The notes under the pieces: generated by a model | Databases searched by the model: none | What the model was told of the DNA's origin: nothing | Seen by the model: only the letters and a program-made list of their open reading frames with translations | NCBI GenBank assembly: GCA_007115705.1 | Contig: QXEO01000722.1 | Location: 2,540,098-2,604,097, forward strand | Source of the DNA: Dactylis glomerata | Taxonomy: Eukaryota > Streptophyta > Magnoliopsida > Poales > Poaceae | Length of the DNA stretch: 64,000 nt | Direction of reading: 5' to 3' | Program-made: the position numbers and the translations under genes | In this document: positions 23,001-33,095 of the stretch, piece by piece | Position numbering within the stretch: position 1 is the stretch's first letter | How the letters are laid out: each line of letters opens with the position of its first letter

Positions 23001-25178
23001 TGGCCACAGCCCAAGACGGTCACACAAGTAAGGAGTTTTCTTGGTCTTGCTGGGTTTTATAGGCGCTTTGTCAAAGATTTTGGTTCTATTGCTGCACCAT
23101 TGAATGAGCTCACAAAGAAGGATGTGCCCTTTGTTTGGGGCGATGCACAACACGAGGCCTTCATGATACTGAAAGATAAGTTAACACATGCTCCATTACT
23201 CCAACTTCCTGATTTTAATAAGACTTTTGAACTTGAATGTGATGCTAGTGGAATTGGTTTGGGTGGTGTGTTATTACAAGAGGGCAAACCTGTAGCATAT
23301 TTTAGTGAAAAATTGAGTGGGCCTAGTCTGAACTATTCTACTTATGATAAAGAATTATATGGGCTGGTTCGGACATTAGAAACTTGGCAACATTATTTAT
23401 GGCCTAAAGAATTTGTTATACATTCTGATCATGAATCTTTGAAGCATATTCGTAGTCAAGCAAAACTGAATCGTCGACATGCAAAGTGGGTTGAATTTAT
23501 TGAGTCTTTTCCTTATGTTATCAAACACAAAAAGGGTAAAGATAATGTTATTGCTGATGCTTTGTCGCGCCGTTATACTATGCTATCTCAGCTTGACTTC
23601 AAAAATTTTGGGTTGGAAACTATCAAGGCACAATACTTGCATGATGCTGAATTTAAAGATGTGTTGCAGAATTGTAAAGATGGTAGAACATGGAACAAAT
23701 TCGTCCTTAATGATGGATTTGTGTTCCGTGCTAACAAACTATGCATCCCAGATGGTTCCGTTCGTCTTTTGTTGTTACAGGAGGCGCATGGAGGAGGATT
23801 AATGGGACACTTTGGTGTCAAGAAGACGGAGGATGTTCTTGCTGCACACTTCTTTTGGCCACGCATGCGGCGAGATGTTGAGAGATTCGTGGCACGCTGC
23901 ACTACTTGTCAAAAAGCTAAGTCTCGCCTTAATCCACATGGTTTATATATGCCTCTTCCTGTTCCTAGTGTTCCTTGGGAGGATATTTCGATGGACTTTG
24001 TTTTGGGATTACCTCGTACACAGCAGGGGAGGGATAGTATTTTTGTTGTTGTGGATCGGTTTTCTAAGATGGCACACTTTATTCCTTGTCACAAGACCGA
24101 TGATGCTGCGCACATTGCTGATTTGTTCTTTCGTGATATCGTTCGTTTGCATGGTGTGCCAAATACTATTGTTTCTGATCGTGATACTAAATTTCTTAGC
24201 CACTTTTGGAGATGTTTATGGGCTAAGTTGGGGACTAAGTTGCTGTGTAGTACTACATGTCATCCCCAAACTGATGGACAAACTGAAGTAGTTAATAGAA
24301 CTTTATCTACCATGTTGCGGGCTGTTTTAAAGAAGAACTTAAAATTGTGGGAAGAGTGTTTACCTCATATTGAATTTGCTTATAATCGTTCGCTGCATTC
24401 TACCACAAAGATGAGCCCTTTTCAGATTGTCTATGGTTTTGTTCCACGTGCACCTATTGATTTGTTGCCTTTACCATCTTCAGTGCAAAATAATTTTGAT
24501 GCTACACAGCGTGCTGAATTGATTTTGAAATTGCATGCAACTACTAAAGACAACATAGAACGCATGAATGTTAAGTATAAAGTTGCTGGGGATAGAGGAC
24601 GCAAGCATGTTGTGTTTGAGGTTGGAGATCTTGTTTGGTTGCATTTGCGCAAAGATCGTTTTCCTGATTTGCGCAAGTCTAAGTTAATGCCACGTGCTGA
24701 TGGTCCTTTTAAGGTGATAGAGAAAATCAATGATAATGCATATAAACTTGAGCTTCCTGCAGATTTTGGTACGGTAAGTCCTACATTTAACATTGCAGAT
24801 TTAAAGCCTTACTTCGGTGAAGAAGATGAGGTTGCGTCGAGGACGACTTCAATTCAAGAAGGGGAGCATGATGAGGACATCCCATCTATTGATACACCCG
24901 CTGCACCTACAGCGGAACACATACAAGGAGCCATCACTCGAGCTCGTGCCAAGCAACTTAACTATCAGGTACTTTCGTTTCTTGGAACTCTTTCTCACAT
25001 ACATGAGAATATGATGCTGCCTAAATCAGATATGTTTGTTACTCTTAGGAATGATGGACCTAGCATGGATGAGAGGGACAAGCATTGGAGCATGATCGTG
25101 CATGGAGATGGCAGCAAGCGTTTGAGGATTGAAGAAGATGCCACGAGTGGAGATTTCAGAACTTTGAAGCCACCATAA
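20094..25178 (+). CDS. gag-pol: Intact gag-pol polyprotein of CRM-type element C (1694 aa)
   Basis: One frame encodes all retrotransposon functions. Gag has a coiled-coil-like N-terminus, an Ala-run and acidic linker, then the capsid-like domain from about residue 155 to 330 (LTWELEVEQRFACLRY, FASIWWSEYC) and a CCHC knuckle near 404-418 (CRKCFGFGHIEKEC). Protease has IIDGGS with Asp511. Reverse transcriptase has YFDD at 901-904, followed by RNase H (ECDASG, Asp1050). Integrase has an HHCC finger at about 1236-1279 and a DD35E triad that I place at Asp1301, Asp1362 and Glu1398. A GPF variant of the GPY/F motif lies near 1535 (ADGPFKV). The last ~103 residues (ITRARAKQLNYQ to FRTLKPP) are encoded within the 3' LTR and replace a classical chromodomain, as known for CRM elements, where this tail is linked to centromere targeting. 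I chose ATG 20094 (MTGTPKD) over the in-frame ATG 20073 because it aligns with the gag starts of B and E. No stop or frameshift was found. Confidence 0.96.
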   Translation: MTGTPKDDVDPEKMTSAELHAHFTRLLVGRAQDVDTRLGDVDSKLSDAMDKMAGLEASFNTKLDARFQEVLARLPPLPWPAVPVPRARRIPLTAAAAAAAATEAATQDGYAADEGENEFEDENKLDEDEVQQPAPGRPRQYNRNARPPPRPVRDDDHVAKLKLNIPPFEGRYNPDAYLTWELEVEQRFACLRYPEHLRVSAATCEFTDFASIWWSEYCRVNHANIPATWLGLKHAMRTRFVPPHYQRDLLKKLTHLEQGKNSVQEYYQELQTGMIRCGIVEDNEAMLARFFGGLNKEIQHILDYKEYNTITRLFHLACKAELEVQDRQPSWRRANNSAGRTSSWSARQSAPPSRGDAPGPSTSRYTTPTSRMPPAPAPAPSPSAGPTRSSSSMASTGKTRDIQCRKCFGFGHIEKECRTKRVMVVLEDGEYDSASDFDDDTLALIAARDGANSDSDKEMEVMGAETADQYKSLVAQRVLSVQLSKAEHDQRHNLFQTRGVVKERAIRIIIDGGSCNNLASIDMVEKLALPTRQRPHPYYIQWFESSRKLKVTRTARVHFTIGTYSDFVDCDVVPMHACSLLLGRPWQFDRESVHNGKTNQYSLTHAGKKIGLKPMTPEQILKDDLARASRLKNEDKHKSENQIIAADFVPPKHSSKSDSNHATEIRLKNPCLLASKSDLAEIDVNITPCYAIICKEVLFSFEDMPPSLPPAVANLLQEYMDVFPQDVPPGLPPIRGIEHQIDLIPGASLPNRAPYRTNPEETKEIQRQIQSLLDKGYIRESLSPCAVPIILVPKKDGSSRMCTDCRAINNITIRYRHPIPRLDDMLDELSGSIMFSKVDLRSGYHQIRMQLGDEWKTAFKTKFGLYEWLVMPFGLTNAPSTFMRLMNEVLRAFIGRFVVVYFDDILIYSKSLEDHLDHLRAVFNALRDARLYGNLEKCTFCTNRVAFLGYVVTEQGIEVDPAKIEAIDNWPQPKTVTQVRSFLGLAGFYRRFVKDFGSIAAPLNELTKKDVPFVWGDAQHEAFMILKDKLTHAPLLQLPDFNKTFELECDASGIGLGGVLLQEGKPVAYFSEKLSGPSLNYSTYDKELYGLVRTLETWQHYLWPKEFVIHSDHESLKHIRSQAKLNRRHAKWVEFIESFPYVIKHKKGKDNVIADALSRRYTMLSQLDFKNFGLETIKAQYLHDAEFKDVLQNCKDGRTWNKFVLNDGFVFRANKLCIPDGSVRLLLLQEAHGGGLMGHFGVKKTEDVLAAHFFWPRMRRDVERFVARCTTCQKAKSRLNPHGLYMPLPVPSVPWEDISMDFVLGLPRTQQGRDSIFVVVDRFSKMAHFIPCHKTDDAAHIADLFFRDIVRLHGVPNTIVSDRDTKFLSHFWRCLWAKLGTKLLCSTTCHPQTDGQTEVVNRTLSTMLRAVLKKNLKLWEECLPHIEFAYNRSLHSTTKMSPFQIVYGFVPRAPIDLLPLPSSVQNNFDATQRAELILKLHATTKDNIERMNVKYKVAGDRGRKHVVFEVGDLVWLHLRKDRFPDLRKSKLMPRADGPFKVIEKINDNAYKLELPADFGTVSPTFNIADLKPYFGEEDEVASRTTSIQEGEHDEDIPSIDTPAAPTAEHIQGAITRARAKQLNYQVLSFLGTLSHIHENMMLPKSDMFVTLRNDGPSMDERDKHWSMIVHGDGSKRLRIEEDATSGDFRTLKPP
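24856..24868 (+). other. Element C polypurine tract
   Basis: AAGAAGGGGAGCA directly before the 3' LTR, inside the pol ORF (QEGEHDEDI). Elements B and D have AAGAAGGGGAGGA at the same place. Confidence 0.82.
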
Positions 25179-25794
25179 TGAGGGATGAAGACTTGGACGA
25201 AATATACAAAGAGCTACTTCATAATTTCGTCCATAGATACATATGGTGCTGCGTCACTTCTATTTTTGGGCCAGGCCCATGTAATTTTCGCAGCAAATAA
25301 GACAGCCACTTTTAGGAGTCCGAATTTGAGGAGAAAAGGCCTGTTAGGGCTCCGTTCGACCACCCTATCCAAGGCTGGTCGCACCCCTACCTTTTCCTCC
25401 TCAAATACCCCCCGTAGCCGTCATTAGAACTTGGATTTTGTTTAGACTAAAAGTTAGCCATTGCTGCAACTACGAGCTCGACTTTTGAGGCCAATCGCCC
25501 AGAAGAAGACCGCCTATTCGGAATCCCACCTTTTGAATAAAGCATACATCTTTCATCCGCAATATCTTGATTGCAGTATTAGTTCTTACTTGTTCTCGAT
25601 TTCAGGTAGGAATTAAGACCCTCGCTGGTCAGGCTGATCGTGCATCCGCAAGATCAGTAACTCTCGGAGATTGTCCTAGCGATTGCATTGGCGCACGAGC
25701 TTCGCACGTGTAGTCGGATCATCAAGCACGAACTCCACCCACCAAATCGACATATCAAGATCTCATCGAAAGATCGGACACCTTTGCCCTATCA
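24869..25794 (+). repeat. Element C 3' LTR
   Basis: 926 bp, TGATGAGGACATCCC to GCCCTATCA, followed by the duplicated target GTGCT and the continuation of element B gag. Confidence 0.95.
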
Positions 25795-27339
25795 GTGCTG
25801 CTGCGGGCACTGCTGCTGCTGGCGTTGTAGGAGCTAGGGGTGTTACACAGGCCCATGATGCACAGTTGGATGATTATTACGGAGAAGATGAGTACAAGGG
25901 CGAGTACGCGGACGACTTCACAGTTGATCAACCACCTGGTCATCCTAGGCCCTACATTCGTCGTCCACCTCCTCGTCCGTTGGTACGTGATGATGACCAT
26001 GTTGCTAAACTGAAATTAAATGTTCCTACGTTTGATGGTCGCTATAACCCTGATGCATACCTTTCTTGGGAATTAGAATTAGACCAGCGTTTTGCATGCT
26101 TAAATTATCCCGAGGATAGATGTGTTAGTGCTGCTACTTGTGAGTTCACTAGTTTTGCTTCCATACGGTGGTATGAATATTGTTGTGCTAATCATGCTAA
26201 TCCAGTCACTACGTGGGATGCTTTAAAACTTGCTATGCGTATTCGTTTTGTTCCACCATATTATCAGTGTTCCATGCTGACCAAATTAGCACGTCTAGAT
26301 CAAGGCAAAAATTCTGTAGAGGATTACTATCAGGAGTTGCAAACTGGCATGCTGCGTTGTGGTATAGAGGAGGATAATGAAGCATTAATGGCATGATTCG
26401 TAGGAGGGTTAAATAAGGAAATTCAGACTATTCTTTGATATAAATCTTATCACACTATTACCCGTTTGTTCCATCTTGCTTGCAATGCTGAATGTGAAGT
26501 GCAGGATCGACGCGAGGCAACATGAACTAATTATTCTGCAGGGTGTTCTACTTGGAGATCACCAAATTCGGCGTCACGGGCTGCTGCACCTACACCTCCA
26601 GCGACCACATCCACACGATCTGCAGCATCTACACCACCTCCGTTTGCTGCATGGAAGACTACTACGGGACCAGCCCCGAGTGCTGGGTCCTCCATGGCGT
26701 CTACGGGCAAGTCCAGCCAAATTCAGTGCCGCAAATGTGGTGGACTTGGTCACTTTACACGTGATTGTGCCTCCTCCTGTGTGATGATTGCTCTTGAGGA
26801 TGGTGGATACGACTCCGCCAGTGATTATGATGAAGATACTTTGGGCTACAACACCCACGGAGCAAGATTCTGAATATATGGCTGCAGAACATGCGGAGAA
26901 ATACCTGAGTTTAGTTGCACAGCGAGTCTTGAGTGCACAAATTACCAAGGCCGAGCCCGACCAGCGCCATAATCTGTTCCATACCAAGGGCGTGGTTAAA
27001 AATTGCTGTATTCGCATTATTATTGATGGCGGGAGCTGCAACAACTTGGCGAGCATGGAGATGGTTGAAATGCTTGCTCTTACGACACGACCCCATCCTC
27101 GTCCATATCACATTCAATGGTTTAACAACAGTGGCAAGGTTAAGGTAACACGTACAGTTCATGTGCATTTTACTATTGCTGCATATGCTGATTATGTTGA
27201 GTGTGATGTTGTTCCTATGCAAGCATGTGCTCTTTTACTTGGTAGACCATGGCAGTTTGATACAAATTCTATACACTATGGTAGCACAAATCAGTATTCT
27301 CTTGTTCATAATGATAAGAAAATTGTGTTACTTCCCATG
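25795..27339 (+). pseudogene. Element B gag C-terminal part and protease, broken
   Basis: Resumes in the Ala-rich gag linker after element C. The capsid-like domain is clear (LSWELELDQRFACLNY). TGA stops lie at 26394-26396 and 26436-26438, with another near 26523. The CCHC knuckle reads CRKCGGLGHFTRDC at about 26727-26768. A frameshift near 26845 moves the frame to the one running 26848-27339, which holds the protease loop IIDGGSCNNLAS and the LLLGRPWQFD segment. It ends at CCATG (27335-27339), where element D sits, and resumes at 29836. Confidence 0.9.
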
Positions 27340-27909
27340 TGATGAGGATATTGGCACGCCAGGACGACCTACGATATGTGATAATTAAGTCTAAGGCTGT
27401 GTCATTAATTTACATATCTGTTCATGTTATTTCGTAGCTAGGTCACATTGTGGGCCACTTAGGTTTTATTTTATATTTTGGATTTGGGCCTGTCCAAGCC
27501 CAATAGTTTTTCTGGCCGTCTATATAAGGAGGCTGGGCGGCTAGGGTTTATGGAGGCTGGAAATTATGTAGAACTTTTAGTTCCCATGTGTGTGTACCAT
27601 CCCTCCGGGGTTGGCGTATTGAGACGGCGTCTCCGACGTTCGTCTAGTTATCCACTATATTGTGTTATGCGTGAAGGTGCTTGTTATTCAAGTATTGTCG
27701 TGCTTCGGCGTGAGGCTCGCTGTTCATCATCGAGTTGCTCGTTGGATTCATCTATTTGGCGTGAGGTTCGTCTACATCGACGAGTTGCTCGCAGGATTGA
27801 CGTTCCCCCGTCTTCAGGTTACATGTATCGCTCACGTGATTGGGAGATCTATCAAATCCATTGGATCAGGAGGTGCATCGTGAAAGATCGGGCCAAACTG
27901 TCTTTATCA
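27340..27909 (+). repeat. Element D 5' LTR
   Basis: Starts TGATGAGGATATTGG and carries a short frame that ends at TAA 27386-27388 (TICDN). A clear TATA box CTATATAAGG is at 27520-27529. Ends GTCTTTATCA. Confidence 0.92.
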
Positions 27910-27912
27910 TCT

Positions 27913-27924
27913 TGGTATCAGAGC
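27913..27924 (+). other. Element D primer-binding site (initiator tRNA-Met type)
   Basis: TGGTATCAGAGC three bases after the LTR, a 12-base match to the usual tRNA-Met site, longer than in A, B or C. Confidence 0.88.
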
Positions 27925-29267
27925 TCCAGGTTGATCACGATGTATAGTGAAGTTGCTGTCATCAGGCTGATCGTAGATCTGTTGGGTGACAAGTTGCTGG
28001 CGGCGGTGGAGTTCTTGGCTTGTGTCGATCGGGAGCTATATGCAGGATCGATTTTTCAAGTCAAAGCGCCGGATCGGGAGCTGTCCGCCGGGCGTCTGCG
28101 GTTTCTGTTTTCGATCGTGAACTGTCATCGAATTGGCGTGGAGAAATTGATCGCATCGCAGTTCCAGATCGCAGAGTCCAGGCAGATCAGTTTTGTTTTC
28201 CTAGATTCACTTCATCCAGATCGAGCTAGCGTCCAGGCGGTTTGCAGATTGATCAAAAGAAAAAATAAACAAGAGCGGATCGCCCGCGCGCGCTAGAGGA
28301 CGGAGTACATCTGCCCTCGAGCGCTGCACGCGCGTCTAGCAAATTGGTCGCCCATGCGGCCACGCATGGTCGATCGAGGGATGGCTGCTCATCCCACGCG
28401 ATCGGGGATTGCCGGATTGGTGCGTGCCAGCAGGACCTGGCCCATTACCACGTTCTCGTTCGCCGCGCGTAGAATCGAGCGCGAGCCGCTCGCGCGCCTG
28501 GAGCGAGTTCAATCGATAGTGCACGTTTCTATGGTTCATGCCAGTTTGATCGCTACAAGGAAGAAAAGAATTCTACGCAGAAAAAGGAAAGTAAAGGATA
28601 GTAAAAAACAATATAAAAGGCAGGAGTTGGTACTTGGTACGTGAAGGTTGGATTTGATCCCTGTGTGCTACAAGTGCGTGCACTCCTAATCGATACAATA
28701 TTGGAGTTTATACGTGAGGCATGAAAAAAAGAGTATTGGCCATCACGTGGATATCTTGGCATTGGGATCGGACTGGTTGTTATTTGCAACATAACAACTC
28801 AGTTCTTTTGTTAGTGTAGTTTCTCTGTGTGGTTGAAAAAAGAAAGAGACACTGTTAGCAGTTCCAAAGAGGTGACAGATTCAGTACGTTTGGATCCTTG
28901 GCGTGCAGGAAATTGTTCTGTTTGTTTTGGGCGATGTGCTTTATTTGCTACCAAAATTCAGTTTGCGTCTGCGGGTATATTCAGCTCATTTGGACCCTCA
29001 GTGTGCAGGAGTATGTCCTGTCCGTTTTGGGTGATTTGCTCATGTGCTTCGAGACTGCATTCCGATGATTGTTTGTGTCTCAACCAGGTTGGTGGTGCCG
29101 ACAATGAAAGTGGCTCCAAGGGCAAGTCAAGCTAGCCGAGAGGGAGGATGTGGTGTGGCAGGCTGGCAAGACTTGAAGATGGAGAGTGGCGATATTGTTT
29201 ATTTGATGCCACGTGCTCAAGAAGACCCTCCGGCGTTGAGGACAACGCCTTTTCAAGAAGGGGAGGA
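27925..29267 (+). other. Element D interior, non-coding
   Basis: GC-rich with several GCGCGC-type palindromes in 28280-28500, then AT-richer. An imperfect tandem duplication is visible: about 28879-28949 and 28979-29049 share TTCAG, TTTGGA, GTGCAGGA and the GATNTGCT end. The last 100 bases are a pol relic. The purine tract AAGAAGGGGAGGA is at 29255-29267. Overlapping ORFs of up to 272 codons start inside the LTR and match no known protein I recognise. Confidence 0.7.
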
Positions 29268-29835
29268 TGATGAGGATATTGGCACGCCAGGACGACCTAC
29301 GATATGTGATAATTAAGTCTAAGGCTGTGTCATTAATTTACATATCTGTTCATGTTATTTCGTAGCCAGGTCACATTGTGGGCCACTTAGGTTTTATTTT
29401 ATATTTTGGGTTTGGGCCTGTCCAAGCCCAATAGTTTTTCTGGCCGTCTATATAAGGAGGCTGGGCGGCTAGGGTTTATGGAGGCTAAAAATTATGTAGA
29501 ACTTTTAGTTCCCACGTGTGTACCATCCCTCCGGGGTTGGCGTATTGAGACGGCGTCTCCGACGTTCGTCTAGTTATCCACTATATTGCGTTATGCGTGA
29601 AGGTGCTTGTTATTCAAGTATTGTCGTGCTTCGGCGTGAGGCTCGCTGTTCATCATCGAGTTGCTCGTTGGATTCATCTATTCGGCGTGAGGTTTGTCTA
29701 CATCGACGAGTTGCTCGCAGGATTGACGTTGCCCCGTCTTCAGGTTACGTGTATCGCTCACGTGATTGGGAGATCTATCAAATCCATTGGATCAGGAGGT
29801 GCATCGTGAAAGATCGGGCCAAACTGTCTTTATCA
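29268..29835 (+). repeat. Element D 3' LTR
   Basis: 568 bp, TATA box CTATATAAGG at 29448-29457, ends GTCTTTATCA and is followed by the duplicated target CCATG. Confidence 0.92.
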
Positions 29836-32800
29836 CCATGTCTCCTGAAAGTATTTTAAAAGATGATCTTTCTAGAGCTAGTGGAGCACATAATGAGGGG
29901 AAAAAGCTGAGCGAAAATCAGATTGTTGCTAAGGAACTTATGCCTTCTACAAGTACTTCTAAATCTGCTCCAAAACATGCTAACGAAATTCGTTTGAAAA
30001 GTACTTGTTTGCTAGCTAGCAAATCTGATATTTCTGAAATTGATGTGAGTACTACTGCATGTTATGCTATCATTTGCAAAGAAGTGTTGTTTTTAGCTTA
30101 GGAGATGCCTTCTTCTTTGCCACCTGCTGTTGCTAACATTTTGCAGGAGTATGCAGACGTTTTCCCACAAGATGTACCTCCAGGACTGCCACCTATTTGT
30201 GGAATTGAGCACCAAATTGATTTGATTCCTAGAGCATCTTTGCCCAACCGTGCGCCATATCGTACCAATCCGGAGGAGACGAAAGAGATTCAGCGACAAA
30301 TTTAAGAACTTCTTGACAAGGGTCATATACGTGAGTCTCTTAGTCCATGTGCTGTTCCTATTATTTTGGTACCAAAGAAAGATGGTTCTTCGCGCATGTG
30401 TACTGATTGTAGAGCAATCAATAATATTACTATTCGCTATCGTCATCCTATTCCTCGTTTAGATGACATGCTTGATCAATTGAGTGACTCTACCATGTTC
30501 TCTAAGGTTGATTTGGGTGGTTACCACCAAATTCATATGAAGTTAGGAGATGAATGGAAAACTGCATTTAAAACTAAATTTGGCCTATATGAGTTGTTAG
30601 TGATGCCCTTTGGTTTAACTAATGCTCCCAGCACTTTCATGAGATTAATGAATGAAGTTTTACATGTTTTTATTGGACATTTTGTGGTGGTATATTTTGA
30701 TGATATATTGATATATAGCAAATCTGTAGAAGAACATTTGGAACATTTACGTGTTGTTTTTTATGCTTTACGTGCTGCACGTTTGTTTGGTAATATTGCA
30801 AAGTGCACCTTTTGCACAGATAGAGTTGTTTTTCTTGGCTATGTTGTTACAGCACAGGGTATTGAAGTTGATCCCGCCAAGATTGAAGCAATTTCGAGTT
30901 GGCCACAACCCAAAACGGTCACACAAGTGAGGAGCTTCCTTGGCCTCACGGGATTTTATAGGCGCTTTGTCAAAGATTTTGGTTCCATTGCAGCGCCGCT
31001 GAACGAGCTTACTAAGAAAGATGTGCCCTTTGTTTGGGGCAATGCGCAATAAGAAGCCTTCATGTTACTCAAAGATAAGCTTACACATGCTCCTTTACTC
31101 CAACTTCCTGATTTTAATAAGACCTTTGAGTTGGAATGTGATGCTAGTGGAATTGGTTTGGGAGGAGTGTTGTTACAAGAGGGCAAACCTGTTGCATATT
31201 TCAGTGAGAAATTGAGTGGAGCTAGTTTGAACTATTCTACTTATGATAAGGAATTATATGCTCTTGTTAGGACATTAGAAACTTGGCAACATTATTTATG
31301 GCCTAAAGAATTTGTTATACATTCTGATCATGAATCCTTGAAGCATATTTGTAGTCAAGCTAAGTTGAATAAACGTCACGCAAAGTGGGTTGAATTCATT
31401 GAATCTTTTCCTTATGTTATTAAACACAAAAAGGGTAAAGATAATATTATTGCTGATACTTTGTCACGTCGTTATACCATGTTATCTCAACTTGACTTCA
31501 AAATCTTTGGTTTGGAAACTATTAAAGAACAATATGTGAACGATGCCGACTTTAAACATGTTTTGCAGCATTGTCTAGAGGGTAGAACTTGTAACAAATT
31601 CATCCTCAATGATGTGTTTGTGTTCCGTGCTAACAAACTATGCATTCCAGAAGGTTCCGTTCCTCTTTTGTTGTTGCAGGAGGCGCATGGAGGAGGATTG
31701 ATGGGTCACTTTGGAGTAAAGAAGATAGAAGATGTACTTGCTACACACTTCTTTTGGCCACGCATGAGAAGGGATGTTGAGAGGTTTGTTGCTCATTGCA
31801 CAACATGTCAAAAAGCTAAGTCCCGCCTTAATCCACATGGTTTATATATGCCTCTTCCTGTTCCTAGTGTACCTTGGGAGGATATTTCTATGGACTTTAT
31901 GTTAGGATTACCTCGAACACAGAAGGGGAGGGATAGTATTTTTGGGGTTGTGGATAGATTTTCTAAGATGGCACACTTTATTCCTTGTCATAAGAGTGAT
32001 GATGCTGCTCATGTTGCTGAATTATTCTTTCGCGATGTTGTTCGCTTGCATGGTGTGCCTAATACTATTGTTTCAGATCGTGATACTAAATTTCTTAGCC
32101 ATTTTTGGAGATGTTTATGGGCTAGGTTGGGGACTAAATTGCTGTTTAGTACTACATGTCATCCCCAAACTGATGGACAAACTGAAGTAGTAACTATAAC
32201 TTTATCTACCATGTTAAGGGCTGTTTTAAAGAAGAACTTAAAAATGTGGGAAGATTGTTTACCTCATATTGAATTTGCTTACAATCGTTCCGTGTATTCT
32301 ACAACTAAGTTATGTCCTTTTGAGATTGTGTATGGTTTTGTTCCTCATGCACCTATTGATTTATTACCTATTCCATCTTCGGTGCAACATAATTTTGATG
32401 CTACACAACGTGCTAAACAGATTCTTACATTGCATAGGATTACTAAGGAAACTATAGAGTGTATGAATGCTAAATATAAAGTTGCTGGTGATAAAGGACG
32501 AAAGCATATTGTGTTTGATGTGGGAGATCTAGTTTGGTTGCATTTGCGCAAAGATTGTTTTCCTGATTTGCGCATGTCTAAATTAATGCCATGTGCTGCT
32601 GGTCCTTTTAAAGTGTTAGAGAAAATGAATGATAATGCATATAAACTTGAGCTTCCTGCAGAGATGGGCACGGTAAGTCCCTCATTTAACATTGCAGATT
32701 TGAAGCCATACTTTGGAGAAGAAGATGAGATTGCATCGAAGACGACTTCAATTCAAGAAGGGGAGGATGATGAGGACATCCCTACGGTTGATACAACCGT

Positions 32801-33095
32801 TGCACCTACAGCCACACTTCCTCACATTCCACAATTCCAAGGACCTCTCACAAGAGCTCGTGCACGCCAACTAAATTATCAGGTACTTTCGTTTCTAGGA
32901 ACTATTCCTAATATTCATGAGAATATCATGCTGCCTAAATCAGATGTGTTTATGTTACTTAGGAATGATGGGCCTAGCATGGATGAGAGGGACAAGCATT
33001 GGAGCATGATCATGCATGGAGATGATGGCAGCAATCGTGTGAGGATTCAGGATGATACTGCAAGTGAAGATTTCAGAACTTTGAAGCCACCATAA
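29836..33095 (+). pseudogene. Element B pol: reverse transcriptase, RNase H, integrase; broken
   Basis: Continues pol after element D with the protease-RT linker, then RT (VPKKDGSSRMCTDCRAIN, VVYFDDILIYS at about 30690), RNase H (ECDASGIGLGGVLL), integrase (GHFGVKK to CTTCQKAK, VSDRDTKF, TDGQTEVV) and a GPF motif (AAGPFKVL). Stops: TAG 30099-30101, TAA 30303-30305 (probably from CAA) and TAA 31050-31052. A 3-base deletion in RT changes the usual VDLRSGYHQ to VDLGGYHQ near 30512. From 31062 the frame is open to TAA at 33093-33095, so the RNase H/integrase half is largely uninterrupted. The last ~109 codons lie in the 3' LTR. It cannot produce a full polyprotein. Confidence 0.93.

Larger units (their letters stand above)
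18022..25794 (+). mobile_element. CRM-type element C, complete, young, intact coding region
   Basis: Two 926-bp LTRs (18022-18947 and 24869-25794) that differ at only about 4 positions by eye, a tRNA-Met primer-binding site, a 1.1 kb leader, one uninterrupted gag-pol ORF, and a purine tract before the 3' LTR. The target GTGCT is duplicated at 18017-18021 and 25795-25799 inside the gag gene of element B. At 1.3e-8 substitutions per site per year the LTR divergence suggests roughly 0.2 million years or less. Structure and gag sequence fit the autonomous centromeric retrotransposons of grasses (cereba/CRW-like; name to be confirmed). It is the only element here with every visible motif needed for transposition. 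Confidence 0.95.
27340..29835 (+). mobile_element. Non-autonomous CRM-type element D (2.5 kb)
   Basis: LTRs at 27340-27909 (570 bp) and 29268-29835 (568 bp) start TGATGAGGATATTGG and end CTTTATCA. The target CCATG is duplicated at 27335-27339 and 29836-29840. The 1358-bp interior has a tRNA-Met primer-binding site and a purine tract but no gag, protease, RT or integrase domain. Only a relic of the pol C-terminus remains before the 3' LTR (TTPFQEGEDDEDIGTPG). LTR divergence is about 2 percent by eye. The termini match those of the autonomous CRM elements, so it probably used their proteins. Non-autonomous CRM partners are known in grasses. A second member (F) lies inverted at 63043-64000. Confidence 0.92.

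Noticed and set aside
27478..28296. 272-codon ORF in element D
   Set aside because: It starts in the LTR, crosses the primer-binding site and matches no known domain. In the 3' LTR the frame is not continued; chance ORF in GC-rich DNA.
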